This document shows positions 1 through 7,985 of a stretch of 14,478 nucleotides of DNA, piece by piece. Made by a program: the position numbers and the translations under genes. The first letter of the stretch is position 1; every line of letters begins with the position of its first letter. The stretch covers positions 1 to 14,478 of the forward strand of contig JAPHUI010000475.1 in the NCBI GenBank assembly GCA_026193755.1. The letters run 5' to 3'. Under the pieces are notes generated by a model. The model searched no databases. It worked only from the letters and a program-made list of their open reading frames with translations, and was not told where the DNA came from. This DNA is from Ignavibacteriaceae bacterium (lineage in GTDB: Bacteria; Bacteroidota; Ignavibacteria; Ignavibacteriales; Ignavibacteriaceae).

Positions 1-416
1 ACAGGCCCTAACTTATCTAATAGCTTTGTCAGGTGTCCAATTCGGACATTATTACAAGCCGAAATTATAGCTCCGCATTTTGTATGACCCAGGACTAAAA
101 TTATTTTTGAACCTGCGACCTTTGTGGCGAATTCCAAACTTCCCAAGATGTCTTCATTAAGAATATTACCTGCTATTCGGATACTGAAAATATCTCCGAG
201 CCCCTGATCAAAAATTAATTCGGCAGAAGTTCGGGAATCCATACAACTTAAAATTACCGCAAAGGGATATTGACCGTCGGCAGTTTCATTGATTTGCTCT
301 AATAGGTTCCGATGCACTTTGAGGTTGTTTACAAACCTTTCATTACCCTTTTTTAAAACTTCCAACGCAGCATCCGGAGTTAATTTATCCCGAAGCTCTT
401 TTGTTAAGGTTCTCAT
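1..416 (-). CDS. beta-class carbonic anhydrase, 3' end cut by window edge
   Basis: Interconverts CO2 and bicarbonate in the cytoplasm using zinc. I translated the minus strand from the ATG at 416-414; 138 codons run open to the left edge, so the C-terminal part lies outside the window. The beta-class zinc-site motifs are present: CMDSR (Cys58, Asp60, Arg62) and HTKCGA (His111, Cys114). The usual IRIAGN stretch is at residues 79-84, and an N-terminal helix of the form EVLKKGNERF at 19-28. Family members are about 200-220 residues, so roughly two thirds is visible. It follows glgA on the same strand after an 81-base gap without a clear terminator, so co-transcription is possible. No strong Shine-Dalgarno precedes the start. 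The class is certain; the subclade (Can-like or CynT-like) cannot be told. Confidence 0.93.
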   Translation of the reverse strand, partial: MRTLTKELRDKLTPDAALEVLKKGNERFVNNLKVHRNLLEQINETADGQYPFAVILSCMDSRTSAELIFDQGLGDIFSIRIAGNILNEDILGSLEFATKVAGSKIILVLGHTKCGAIISACNNVRIGHLTKLLDKLGP

Positions 417-497
417 TTATTAAACTTTAGTATTGACAACAAACCGACTCAGTAAATTGATAGGAAAAAGAACGGGCAACGATTTATCTTTTAACAA

Positions 498-1964
498 TTA
501 TACCCTTTTTTCTTTTGCGAGCCTATAAAGCTCCAGGTATTTTTCCGCTGAACGCTCCCAGCTGAAATCAAGATTCATTCCGTTTGTTTGAATTTTTTTC
601 CATACTTCTTTATGCTTAAAAGTATTAACTGCTCGTTCAACGGTTTTGTACAATGCATATCCGGTATAATCATAAAAAGAAAAACCATTTCCGTGATCAA
701 AGCCATAATAATTTTCTTCATCCCAATCTTTAATGGTATCGGCTAGCCCGCCGGTTTTTCTTACTATCGGGACGGTTCCGTACTTTAAGCTGTAAATCTG
801 ATTTAATCCACAGGGTTCATAGCGAGACGGCATCAGAAACATATCAGCACCAGCCTCTATTAGGTGTGAGAGCTCATTGTTGTAGCCAATATAGGAGCCA
901 ACCTCGCCGGGCAGCTGGTTTGAAAGTCGACGGAATAAATCCTCAAATTTATCCTCACCGCTTCCAAGTATAATCCAATTTGCTTCCAAATTCATTAAGT
1001 CATTTATTGCATCAGCAAAGATGTCAAACCCCTTCTGCAACACCATTCTGGAGACAATACCGATTAACGGGATATCTTTGTTAAAAGAGATATCGAAATG
1101 TTCAAGCAAAAATTTTTTATTCTTCAGCTTTCCGCTCAGATCATCAATTGAATAATTAAAAGGCAGGTGCTTGTCGGTTTCCGGACTCCAAACATCGTAA
1201 TCAACCCCGTTAAGTATCCCAAACAAATCCTCCTCTCGCTGCTTTAAAACTTTCTCCAGACCAGCACCAAATTCAGCCGTTAATATTTCGTGAGCGTATG
1301 TGTTGCTTACTGTGTTTATAATATCAGAAAATGAAATTCCTGCTTTCATAAAAGAAACCCCGCCATCTTGCTCTACTGGTCCGTCAGGATAAAACAAATC
1401 GCTGCGAATTTCTGTACTATTCAGAACCGATTTCGAAAACCTTCCCTGGTAACCAATATTATGAATACTTAAGAGCGTTCCTGTTTTATCGAATGCTTTA
1501 TCCCAACCGTAATTATCTTTTAGCAACAAAGGAATCAACCCGGGTTGCCAATCGTTGCAGTGAACAACATCCGGAATCCATTGTAATCTTTGTAATGTTT
1601 CGATGACCGCCTTTGAGAAAAGAATAAATCTTTCATCCTCATCAAAATCATCTGTATATATTCTATATCTATGGAAGTAATGAGGGCAGTCGATAAAGTA
1701 TACATCGATGTCTGAATCAGGAAGTTTACTTTGATGAACGTGGACAGACCTTATTATTCCGTTTATCCGGATAGGCATTTCGCCAATATCCCAGCTGTAT
1801 TTTAATCCGTGAAGATTTTCGTCGATAAGAAAATATTTTGGCATAAACAACTTGATATTGCAGCCAAGCTTTACAAGCTCTCGTGGAAGCGAACCGGAAA
1901 CATCAGCAAGACCACCGGTTTTGGCGAAGGGGACTATTTCTGTAGAAACAAACGCGATCTTCAT
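498..1964 (-). CDS. glgA: glycogen (starch) synthase, GT5 family
   Basis: Transfers glucose from ADP-glucose (or UDP-glucose) to the non-reducing end of an alpha-1,4-glucan in the cytoplasm, making storage glycogen. The 488-residue product is close to the usual GlgA length (E. coli 477). Visible GT5 marks are KTGGLADV at residues 15-22 (nucleotide-sugar loop), HNIGYQG at 168-174, NGVD at 252-255, SRMVLQKG at 305-312, PSRYEPCGLNQ at 379-389 with the catalytic-type Glu383, and a second KTGGLAD at 403-409. The open frame reaches back to an ATG at 1991, but the family starts at MKIAFVSTE, so I place the start at 1964 and treat the nine extra codons as upstream sequence. It lies 121 bases after nfnB on the same strand and before the carbonic anhydrase. 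No other glycogen genes are in view. Confidence 0.96.
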   Translation of the reverse strand: MKIAFVSTEIVPFAKTGGLADVSGSLPRELVKLGCNIKLFMPKYFLIDENLHGLKYSWDIGEMPIRINGIIRSVHVHQSKLPDSDIDVYFIDCPHYFHRYRIYTDDFDEDERFILFSKAVIETLQRLQWIPDVVHCNDWQPGLIPLLLKDNYGWDKAFDKTGTLLSIHNIGYQGRFSKSVLNSTEIRSDLFYPDGPVEQDGGVSFMKAGISFSDIINTVSNTYAHEILTAEFGAGLEKVLKQREEDLFGILNGVDYDVWSPETDKHLPFNYSIDDLSGKLKNKKFLLEHFDISFNKDIPLIGIVSRMVLQKGFDIFADAINDLMNLEANWIILGSGEDKFEDLFRRLSNQLPGEVGSYIGYNNELSHLIEAGADMFLMPSRYEPCGLNQIYSLKYGTVPIVRKTGGLADTIKDWDEENYYGFDHGNGFSFYDYTGYALYKTVERAVNTFKHKEVWKKIQTNGMNLDFSWERSAEKYLELYRLAKEKRV

Positions 1965-2085
1965 ATTTTTATGCTTTAATTCTGCGAACAAAGATAATTA
2001 TTATGTTAATCTTAATGAAAAGTGAAAACAATAAAAGCAGTTCGGGCAACAAAAAGTTTGTTAGTGATTAATTATAACAGAACAA

Positions 2086-3525
2086 CTAGCTCTGTAACCA
2101 GAGGTCTTCGCCTAATAAATATCTGTTTATGGCGGAAGCTGCTTTTCTTCCGGCACCCATTGCCAGGATTACCGTAGCACCACCAGTAACAATATCGCCA
2201 CCAGCGAACACACCAACCTTGCTCGTCCTCATCGTAGTTTCGTCAGCAACTATGTTACCCCATTTGTTGTAGTTCATATCAGGAGTGGTTTTTTGAATTA
2301 TTGGATTTGAGCCATTGCCAATTGCTATAACAGCCATATCAATTGGTATGTCATACTCTGACCCCGAAACAGGAATGGGGCGCCTTCTTCCGGAGGCATC
2401 AGGTTCACCGAGTTCCATTCTTTGAAGAGTAACGGATCTTAACCAGCCATCTTTATCGCCCGTGAACTTTACCGGGTTTGACAGGAATATGAATTCAATA
2501 CCCTCTTCTTTTGCATGATGGATTTCTTCTTCTCTTGCGGGCATTTCAACATCGGATCTTCTGTAAATTATATATGAGTTTTTTGCACCAAGTCTTTTTG
2601 ATGTACGTACAGCATCCATAGCCGTGTTGCCACCGCCGAAGACAGCAACGTTTTTATCTTTACAATTAAACACCGGGGTATCGTATTCGGGAAAACGATA
2701 AGCTTTCATAAGGTTTACGCGGGTAAGAAATTCATTCGAAGAATAAACACCGTTGAGATTTTCTCCCGGGATGTTCAGGAAATATGGTAGTCCGGCACCA
2801 ACAGCAATAAAAACAGAATCGTAACCATTTGCCAGAAGCTCATCAACAGTATCAGTAAAACCGATAACGGAGTTTGTTTTAAACTCGACCCCAAGAGCTT
2901 TAAGTGAATCGATCTCTGCTTTTACGATGGATTTGGGCAAACGAAATTCGGGGATACCATAAATTAATACTCCACCAAGATCGTGAAGAGCTTCGAATAC
3001 TGTTACATCATGTCCCATTTGTATAAGATCTCCTGCACAACTTAATCCTGCGGGTCCGCTGCCAACGATAGCGACCTTTTTTCCTGTTTTGGGCTTAAGT
3101 TCTGGTTGTCTTATTCCAACCGTTTCTCTTTCATAGTCAGCAACAAATCTTTCAAGACGTCCAATCGCAACGGGTTCCCCCTTTTTCCCTGTTACACACT
3201 TGACTTCACATTGTTCTTCTTGGGGACAAACTCTTCCGCAGATTGCAGGAAGAAGATTGTCTTCTTTCAATTTAGCAGCAGCACCGAGATAGTTGCCATC
3301 TGCAACAAGAGCGATGAAATCTCCTATCTTTACTCCTACAGGACAGCCTTCTACACAACTTGGTTTAGGACATTGGATACATCGCATTGCTTCCATTTTT
3401 GCAAGCTCTTCAGTAAAACCAAGATTTACTTCGTTAAAGTTTGTTCGGCGAATACTGCTATCTTGTTCCGGCATTAACTGCCGGGGTATTTTCATTCTCT
3501 CTTTGTTACTAATTTTTCCTGACAT
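2086..3525 (-). CDS. nfnB: NfnB-type large subunit, NADH-dependent reduced ferredoxin:NADP+ oxidoreductase (GltD/SudA family)
   Basis: Large subunit of the soluble flavoprotein complex that in Thermotoga and Clostridium couples reduced ferredoxin and NADH oxidation to NADP+ reduction by electron bifurcation; the same family includes sulfide dehydrogenase SudA and the glutamate synthase small subunit. The 479-residue protein has an N-terminal double [4Fe-4S] domain (Cys49, 52, 57, 61 and Cys96, 100, 106, 110), an FAD-binding GSGPAG at 155-160, a second Rossmann motif GGGN at 297-300 for NADP(H), and a C-terminal FAD motif with AGGD near 440. The start ATG is 12 bases after the nfnA stop, a typical operon spacing. 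No large glutamate synthase subunit is adjacent, and the NfnA partner is, so I favour Nfn over GltD. SudAB-type activity cannot be excluded from sequence alone. Confidence 0.9.
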   Translation of the reverse strand: MSGKISNKERMKIPRQLMPEQDSSIRRTNFNEVNLGFTEELAKMEAMRCIQCPKPSCVEGCPVGVKIGDFIALVADGNYLGAAAKLKEDNLLPAICGRVCPQEEQCEVKCVTGKKGEPVAIGRLERFVADYERETVGIRQPELKPKTGKKVAIVGSGPAGLSCAGDLIQMGHDVTVFEALHDLGGVLIYGIPEFRLPKSIVKAEIDSLKALGVEFKTNSVIGFTDTVDELLANGYDSVFIAVGAGLPYFLNIPGENLNGVYSSNEFLTRVNLMKAYRFPEYDTPVFNCKDKNVAVFGGGNTAMDAVRTSKRLGAKNSYIIYRRSDVEMPAREEEIHHAKEEGIEFIFLSNPVKFTGDKDGWLRSVTLQRMELGEPDASGRRRPIPVSGSEYDIPIDMAVIAIGNGSNPIIQKTTPDMNYNKWGNIVADETTMRTSKVGVFAGGDIVTGGATVILAMGAGRKAASAINRYLLGEDLWLQS

Positions 3526-3537
3526 ATCTGCAAATCA

Positions 3538-4398
3538 TTAATTTGTTGCTGTTAGTTTTTGTGATAGAGCCTTTTCACTCTCACACTCGTAATTTTTTAG
3601 CGCATCAGATTCCTGCATAAGGTAAGTCCCGTTTCTTCGTCCCAGCGTTTCGAAGTCGACTTTGTGAGCATCGAACTCCGGGCCATCAACACAAACGAAA
3701 ATAGTTTTCCCATCAACTGTAGCACGACAACCACCGCACATTCCGGTACCATCGACCATAACAGGGTTAAGACTTACAACTGTAGGAATATTTTTTTCTC
3801 TTGTGACTTCGGCAACCGCTTTCATCATTGGGATCGGACCGATTGCAAGAACAAAATCTATTTTTCTTTGTTTAATTAATTCTTTTAATTTATCTGTGAC
3901 AAATCCGTGCTTGCCATAGCTTCCATCATCAGTTGTAATAAAAACCTCGTCACAGATTTCCTTCATTTCTTTTTCAAGTATTACAAATTCTTTCGTCCTA
4001 CCACCAATGATGGAAATAGTATGATTCCCTGCTTCTTTTAGAGCTACGGCCGTGGGATATGCGATTGCTGTCCCAACACCGCCCCCAATACTAATTGCTG
4101 TTCCGAAGTTTTCTATATGTGACGGTTTTCCAAGTGGTCCAACAACATCTGAAATGTAATCACCGGCAACAAGTGAATTTAGTTCTTTTGTCGTTTTACC
4201 TATTCCCTGGACGATAATGGTAATTGTGCCCCTGGAAGAATCGGAATCGGCAATTGTTAGTGGAATTCTCTCGCCAACCTCATTGATCCTTATAATAACA
4301 AACTGACCGGCTTTTCTTTTTTCAGCAATTTTTGGTGCAGAGATTTCAAATCTTTTTATGTTTGGGGCCAGAAACTCCGCAGAGATGATTTTATGCAT
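3538..4398 (-). CDS. nfnA: NfnA-type small subunit (dihydroorotate dehydrogenase electron-transfer/SudB family)
   Basis: Small subunit that carries one FAD and one [2Fe-2S] cluster and exchanges electrons with NAD(H) in the Nfn complex. With the start at 4398 the product is 286 residues, normal for the family. It shows a ferredoxin-reductase-like FAD domain (GQFVIIRINE at 31-40, RIPLTIAD at 44-51), an NAD-binding GGGVGTA at 105-111, and a C-terminal cluster motif with Cys221, Cys224 and Cys236. Known Nfn small subunits bind this cluster with three cysteines and an aspartate, which fits. The frame stays open upstream to an ATG at 4491, but those 31 residues are Trp/Tyr-rich and unlike the family, so I chose the internal ATG that begins MHKIISAEF. 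First gene of the nfnA-nfnB pair. Confidence 0.9.
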   Translation of the reverse strand: MHKIISAEFLAPNIKRFEISAPKIAEKRKAGQFVIIRINEVGERIPLTIADSDSSRGTITIIVQGIGKTTKELNSLVAGDYISDVVGPLGKPSHIENFGTAISIGGGVGTAIAYPTAVALKEAGNHTISIIGGRTKEFVILEKEMKEICDEVFITTDDGSYGKHGFVTDKLKELIKQRKIDFVLAIGPIPMMKAVAEVTREKNIPTVVSLNPVMVDGTGMCGGCRATVDGKTIFVCVDGPEFDAHKVDFETLGRRNGTYLMQESDALKNYECESEKALSQKLTATN

Positions 4399-4690
4399 AT
4401 TGAATCCATTATTAATATCGAAAACCCGATACCATGAATAATGCCACTTGCTTGTCCCCCAAGAGGATTCCAAATACTTGTTTTTCAACATTTAATAATA
4501 GAATTTGTAATTTTAACAGGGAAAAGATTAATAAGACTGGCAGCGTTCTTATTTCTTAAAATGATTTTTACTATGAGTGAGAATCGATTGTCTATGTAAA
4601 GCATTTTTTATATTGACAATAAAGAACTAACCTTTCTTAGCTAGATAATCAGACGCACAAAAAAATTATTATCAATAAAAAGAGGGCTAA
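4399..4690. promoter_or_regulatory. divergent control region between nfnA and the hydrolase gene
   Basis: This A+T-rich stretch of about 290 bases separates two diverging units and must hold both promoters. A TTGACA lies at 4613-4618 in the direction of the hydrolase, but the best -10 at proper distance (TTAGCT, 4637-4642, spacer 18) is poor. The same hexamer sits in an 11-base palindrome, TATTG-A-CAATA at 4611-4621, which could be an operator. A GAGGG Shine-Dalgarno-like run at 4682-4686 precedes the hydrolase start. No riboswitch or terminator was seen. Confidence 0.3.
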
Positions 4691-5485
4691 ATGCAAACAG
4701 CAATTAAAAATCTAGATATTTTTATTGACGGCGACGATAAGAATACACCCATCATATTTGTTCACGGCTTTCCATATGATAATTCTATGTGGGACGAACA
4801 GGTAAAGGCCCTCAGTAATGAATATTATTGTGTTAGATATGACATTAGAGGATTAGGCACGTCACCCGCTGGTGACGGACAATTTACGATAGAAATGTTT
4901 GTTGACGATCTAGAAAATATTATTAATGAGTTGAAGCTCGACAGACCAATCTTATGTGGTCTGTCAATGGGCGGATATATATCGTTAAGAGCTATTGAGA
5001 GAATGCAGGAAAAATTTAATGCACTGATTTTGTGCGACACAAAATCTGCTGCTGATGACAATGAAGGTAAGGTTAAGCGAGCGGCCGCAATTAAACAAAT
5101 TAACTCCGGGGACTTCGATAGCTTCGTAGAGTCATTCGTTCTTAATTGTTTTGGTGAAAAATTTGTTAGAGAGAACAATGCCGAGTATGGAAAAGTTGTT
5201 GATATATCAAGGAAGAGTAATCCACTTGGAGTTAAAGGATGCCTTTTGGCTATGGCCGGGAGAACCGATACCACCGGATATCTTCCGAAAATTAAGTTAC
5301 CAACTCTGGTTATTTGTGGAAGCGAAGACAAGCTGACACCACCCGCCGTTATGGAGTTAATGACAAACCAGATCCAAAACTCAGAATTTATAATAGTAAA
5401 TGGAGCCGGACATATGACACCAATTGAAAACTCCCAAATGGTCAACGAAATAATTAAAAACTTCCTTGTGAAGAATAAAATGTAA
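4691..5485 (+). CDS. alpha/beta-fold hydrolase
   Basis: A 264-residue serine hydrolase of the alpha/beta fold. The complete catalytic set is visible: the oxyanion-hole HG at residues 25-26 (HGFPYDNSMW), the nucleophile elbow GLSMGG with Ser92, Asp213 in CGSEDKLTPP, and His241 in GAGHMTP. The overall style (DIRGLGTSP at 51-59) is that of the 3-oxoadipate enol-lactonase / BioH-like esterase group, but these share motifs across many substrates, so the substrate is unknown. No signal peptide, so it should be cytoplasmic. An AGAGGG sequence 5 bases before the ATG supports the start. It opens a plus-strand pair with the exporter-like gene 42 bases downstream; no protocatechuate or biotin genes are near to suggest a pathway. 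Confidence 0.88.
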   Translation: MQTAIKNLDIFIDGDDKNTPIIFVHGFPYDNSMWDEQVKALSNEYYCVRYDIRGLGTSPAGDGQFTIEMFVDDLENIINELKLDRPILCGLSMGGYISLRAIERMQEKFNALILCDTKSAADDNEGKVKRAAAIKQINSGDFDSFVESFVLNCFGEKFVRENNAEYGKVVDISRKSNPLGVKGCLLAMAGRTDTTGYLPKIKLPTLVICGSEDKLTPPAVMELMTNQIQNSEFIIVNGAGHMTPIENSQMVNEIIKNFLVKNKM

Positions 5486-5527
5486 ATTTAGAATCAGATT
5501 TTTATTTTCTCAGTAATAAACCAGAAA

Positions 5528-6400
5528 ATGCATCAACATTCCGGGATTATCGATATATTAGTGGGTTCGCTGGCAGACACCTACCTGATGATCCCGATTC
5601 TTTTCGCTTTATATTTTATTCTCGAGTACTTCTCACACACAAAACAACTCGATCTTATTTCCAGGCTAAAAATTTCGGGCCCGCTTGGTCCGCTTGCCGG
5701 GACACTGCTTGGAATTATTCCACAGTGCGGAATGTCTGTATTTGTAACCACATTATTTCTCTCCCGACGTGTAACACTCGGAACTCTTGTTGCAACTTAT
5801 CTTGCAACTTCAGACGAAGCTCTCCCGGTTTTAATAGCACACCGGGGGCAGGAGGAAATGATTCTGTATATAATCGGGTTAAAGTTATTAATCGGTGTGG
5901 TTTCCGGTTACGCCATTGATTTACTTTTTAGTAATAAACACTATGGGGGGGCTCCGCCCGAGGTTAAATCATCGCATGCTGTCAAAATCAAAGTTGAACT
6001 GGAAAGAACCAAATACAAAGAGATAACTCAGCACACTTTAAAACGCACGATGAGAATATTTTTTTGGGTTTTGATTGTTACCATTGCAATCTCATCTGTT
6101 CTATTTTATGCTGATTCTGATCATCTTATAAAATCGATTCAGGATCATCCGAATATCCAGGTTATTGCCGCGGCGCTTTTTGGACTGATTCCGAATTGTG
6201 CAGCCTCAATCGCAATTGCGGAAGCCTTTTTACATACAGGACTCTCATTGGGGGCAACTATTGCCGGACTAAGCACCGGTGCAGGATTTGGTCCGATTGT
6301 TCTGTTTAAAGATGGAAAATTCAGCTCTGCGCTTCAAGCGCTAGTGGTAAGTTTAGCCGCTGCCCTCTTTTGGGGCTACTTGATTAATTACTTTTTCTAG
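5528..6400 (+). CDS. ArsP_2-family membrane protein, putative manganese/heavy-metal exporter
   Basis: A 290-residue polytopic inner-membrane protein. Hydrophobic segments lie near residues 18-35, 55-78, 82-96, 110-133, 178-194, 209-235, 238-260 and 267-290; a polar loop with several lysines and histidines spans about 135-175. Two copies of a signature, GIIPQCGMS at 62-70 and GLIPNCAAS at 219-227, each followed by FL and LG at matching positions, show an internal duplication. This pattern is what I recognise from the ArsP_2 family (called 'arsenic efflux protein' or 'putative manganese transporter' in databases). The metal is not established from sequence; the paired cysteines 67 and 224 are the obvious candidate ligands. 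The start lacks a strong Shine-Dalgarno. The gene follows the hydrolase by 42 bases, and its stop is 1 base from the stop of the converging methyltransferase. Confidence 0.8.
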   Translation: MHQHSGIIDILVGSLADTYLMIPILFALYFILEYFSHTKQLDLISRLKISGPLGPLAGTLLGIIPQCGMSVFVTTLFLSRRVTLGTLVATYLATSDEALPVLIAHRGQEEMILYIIGLKLLIGVVSGYAIDLLFSNKHYGGAPPEVKSSHAVKIKVELERTKYKEITQHTLKRTMRIFFWVLIVTIAISSVLFYADSDHLIKSIQDHPNIQVIAAALFGLIPNCAASIAIAEAFLHTGLSLGATIAGLSTGAGFGPIVLFKDGKFSSALQALVVSLAAALFWGYLINYFF

Positions 6401-6401
6401 A

Positions 6402-7244
6402 TCAAGCACCTGTTTTCTCACAATTTATAAGTACGTAAGGAATTGTTAACTTTATTGACCCTTTGTTTTCGGCAATTTTATTCAACCGTATCTCCACTTC
6501 TCTAAATATTTCTACCTGTTTCTCTTCCGGAATAAATTCTCTCCAGCTTTCTATAAAAGCTAGTTTTATTAGGAAATGATTAAACATTGTTGTTCCATTG
6601 GCAAAAGTGATGGAGAACCCATCGAAAAGAATTTCAATTATAGTAAACCCGTTGTTCTCTAATAATAACTGAAATTCTTCAACGGGCTTGCGTTTTTTAT
6701 AAATATGCTTTTTCATCAAGTCGATTTCATTCTGCATGTTTTTTCTTCGAAGAACACTCTCCAAAACAGAGTAAAACTCTAACATGGTTTTATCTGTATT
6801 AAAATTGAAAATAAGCTGTGCCCCCGTTTTTGAAATTCTACTGCACTCTGCCAGTACAGATTTAAGATCGTTAACGTTATTTAAACCATTGTTACTGAAA
6901 ATAAGATCGGTCAAATTATCTGGCAAAGGGATTTTCTCGGCAACACCGGAAATCATTTGGACATTAGAGACCCCATATATTTCAATTTTTGTTTTGACCC
7001 TTTGGACAGCTGCTTCCCAAGGATCTATTCCGTAAACCTTGCAGGAATCGCCGAGCCTCATTGCTACCTCAAGCAGAGGAAAACCCAGACCAGAACCAAT
7101 ATCCAGAGCGGTAATATTTTTACGATAGTTAATTTTATCAAGAAGCCTTAATCCAAATGGGGCTGACCACAATGGCAATTCGTCAATTACAGAAACAACC
7201 TCGCTGTCATTAAGATTACAGTTCGTTTTTAAGTAATTATCCAT
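6402..7244 (-). CDS. class I SAM-dependent methyltransferase
   Basis: A 280-residue enzyme with a Rossmann-type methyltransferase core. Motif I is LDIGSGLG at residues 47-54, the acidic residue that binds the SAM ribose is Asp74 in YGIDPW, and motif II/III features follow at VAEKIPLPDN (101-110) and DLIFSNNGLNNV (113-124), the usual Methyltransf_11/25 order. The C-terminal 130 residues (RRKNM onward) are a less typical helical part that probably forms the substrate side; I cannot name the substrate. No signal peptide. It lies 17 bases downstream of the uracil-DNA-glycosylase-like gene on the same strand and is probably co-transcribed with it. Its 3' end converges on the exporter gene with a single base between the stop codons and no terminator between them. 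Confidence 0.85.
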   Translation of the reverse strand: MDNYLKTNCNLNDSEVVSVIDELPLWSAPFGLRLLDKINYRKNITALDIGSGLGFPLLEVAMRLGDSCKVYGIDPWEAAVQRVKTKIEIYGVSNVQMISGVAEKIPLPDNLTDLIFSNNGLNNVNDLKSVLAECSRISKTGAQLIFNFNTDKTMLEFYSVLESVLRRKNMQNEIDLMKKHIYKKRKPVEEFQLLLENNGFTIIEILFDGFSITFANGTTMFNHFLIKLAFIESWREFIPEEKQVEIFREVEIRLNKIAENKGSIKLTIPYVLINCEKTGA

Positions 7245-7261
7245 AGACTCACTTTATAATT

Positions 7262-7927
7262 TCAAAGATTGATTGCATCAATATACTTTTTAATGTACTC
7301 ATCAATTTTCTTTAATCGGTATTGCATAATGTATCGAGGGTGTTCAAGCACTACTATCCTTCTAAAAAAGTTATGCTCTTCATTAATGTTGGAAAAGTAC
7401 TCGGCGTTTTTCTTCCCAAGCAAAATTGCGAGGTCTCTGTGTGCACCAAAATCAATTTGAGATTGTATAGTTTGAACAATTTCCGGCTTTAACTTTTCAG
7501 CAAGCGCTTTGTCATCGTAGTAATTATAATTCTTTCCGTTTTTTGTTATTGCAAATGGATAAAGCGCAGTGAGAAAAACATTTGAGAAAAATTTCCCTAC
7601 CCCACCGAATCTTTCCACGACGGCGTAAATGAATTTACTTGAAAGTTCTTTTCTTGTACCGAGATCATTTTCTATTTTGCAATTTTCTCTTAAAGCTACA
7701 GGATCCGTAAAAGAAATTCCTGTCAATCCGCCACCAAACCTGCCGGGGTTTATCCCGATGATAAATAGGCGTTTCCTGTCATCGTTATAAAATTTTGTAT
7801 AAAACTTTTTAACGATCTCCTTTACTTTATCCGATTTATATGGGTTTAATAATTCAACACCGGGATTTATTATGTCAGATGTGTTGAGATTACAAAAATA
7901 TTTATTGGCTCTATTTGAAAAAAACAT
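7262..7927 (-). CDS. uracil-DNA glycosylase family protein, SMUG/DUF4918-like
   Basis: A 221-residue protein of the uracil-DNA glycosylase superfamily, expected to remove damaged or deaminated bases from DNA. The first active-site motif is GINPGRFGGGLTGISF at residues 58-73, close to the SMUG1 form (GMNPGPFG...TGVPFG), with Asn60 at the catalytic-type position. The second motif is reduced to EHPR at 195-198, where SMUG1 has HPSPR, so His196 is kept but the following serine-proline is not. That combination fits the Bacteroidota-type DUF4918 branch. Residues 110-125 (VGKFFSNVFLTALYPF) form the conserved hydrophobic middle. Length is normal for the group. The ATG at 7927 has no clear Shine-Dalgarno. 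First gene of a probable two-gene unit with the methyltransferase. Confidence 0.8.
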   Translation of the reverse strand: MFFSNRANKYFCNLNTSDIINPGVELLNPYKSDKVKEIVKKFYTKFYNDDRKRLFIIGINPGRFGGGLTGISFTDPVALRENCKIENDLGTRKELSSKFIYAVVERFGGVGKFFSNVFLTALYPFAITKNGKNYNYYDDKALAEKLKPEIVQTIQSQIDFGAHRDLAILLGKKNAEYFSNINEEHNFFRRIVVLEHPRYIMQYRLKKIDEYIKKYIDAINL

Positions 7928-7945
7928 AAGAAAGATTACCGAGAA

Positions 7946-7976
7946 TTCACAATTTATTAAGAATTCTAATTGTGGA
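7946..7976. repeat. short inverted repeat upstream of the glycosylase gene
   Basis: CACAATT at 7948-7954 is repeated inverted as AATTGTG at 7968-7974 with 13 bases between. One A-T and one G-T pair extend the arms outward to 7946 and 7976. Two GAATTC copies (7943-7948 and 7961-7966) overlap it. It starts 18 bases before the start codon of the minus-strand glycosylase gene, so an operator is possible. No T-run follows on either strand, which argues against a terminator. Confidence 0.3.
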
Positions 7977-7985
7977 TTTAAATTT

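Noticed and set aside
2048..2062. Hairpin AACAAA-AAG-TTTGTT between glgA and nfnB as a terminator
   Set aside because: The stem is almost all A-T pairs and is not followed by a T-run on the transcribed strand.
3106..3477. Open frame of 123 codons on the plus strand inside nfnB
   Set aside because: It lies wholly opposite nfnB, which has complete cofactor motifs; the translated product shows no domain and no binding site.
4399..4491. N-terminal extension of NfnA up to the ATG at 4491
   Set aside because: The 31 residues do not resemble any Nfn or SudB start, and the family begins at the internal MHKIIS; kept only as upstream sequence.
4825..5445. 206-codon open frame on the minus strand inside the hydrolase gene
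   Set aside because: It is the antisense of a gene with an intact catalytic triad; the peptide has no recognisable family.
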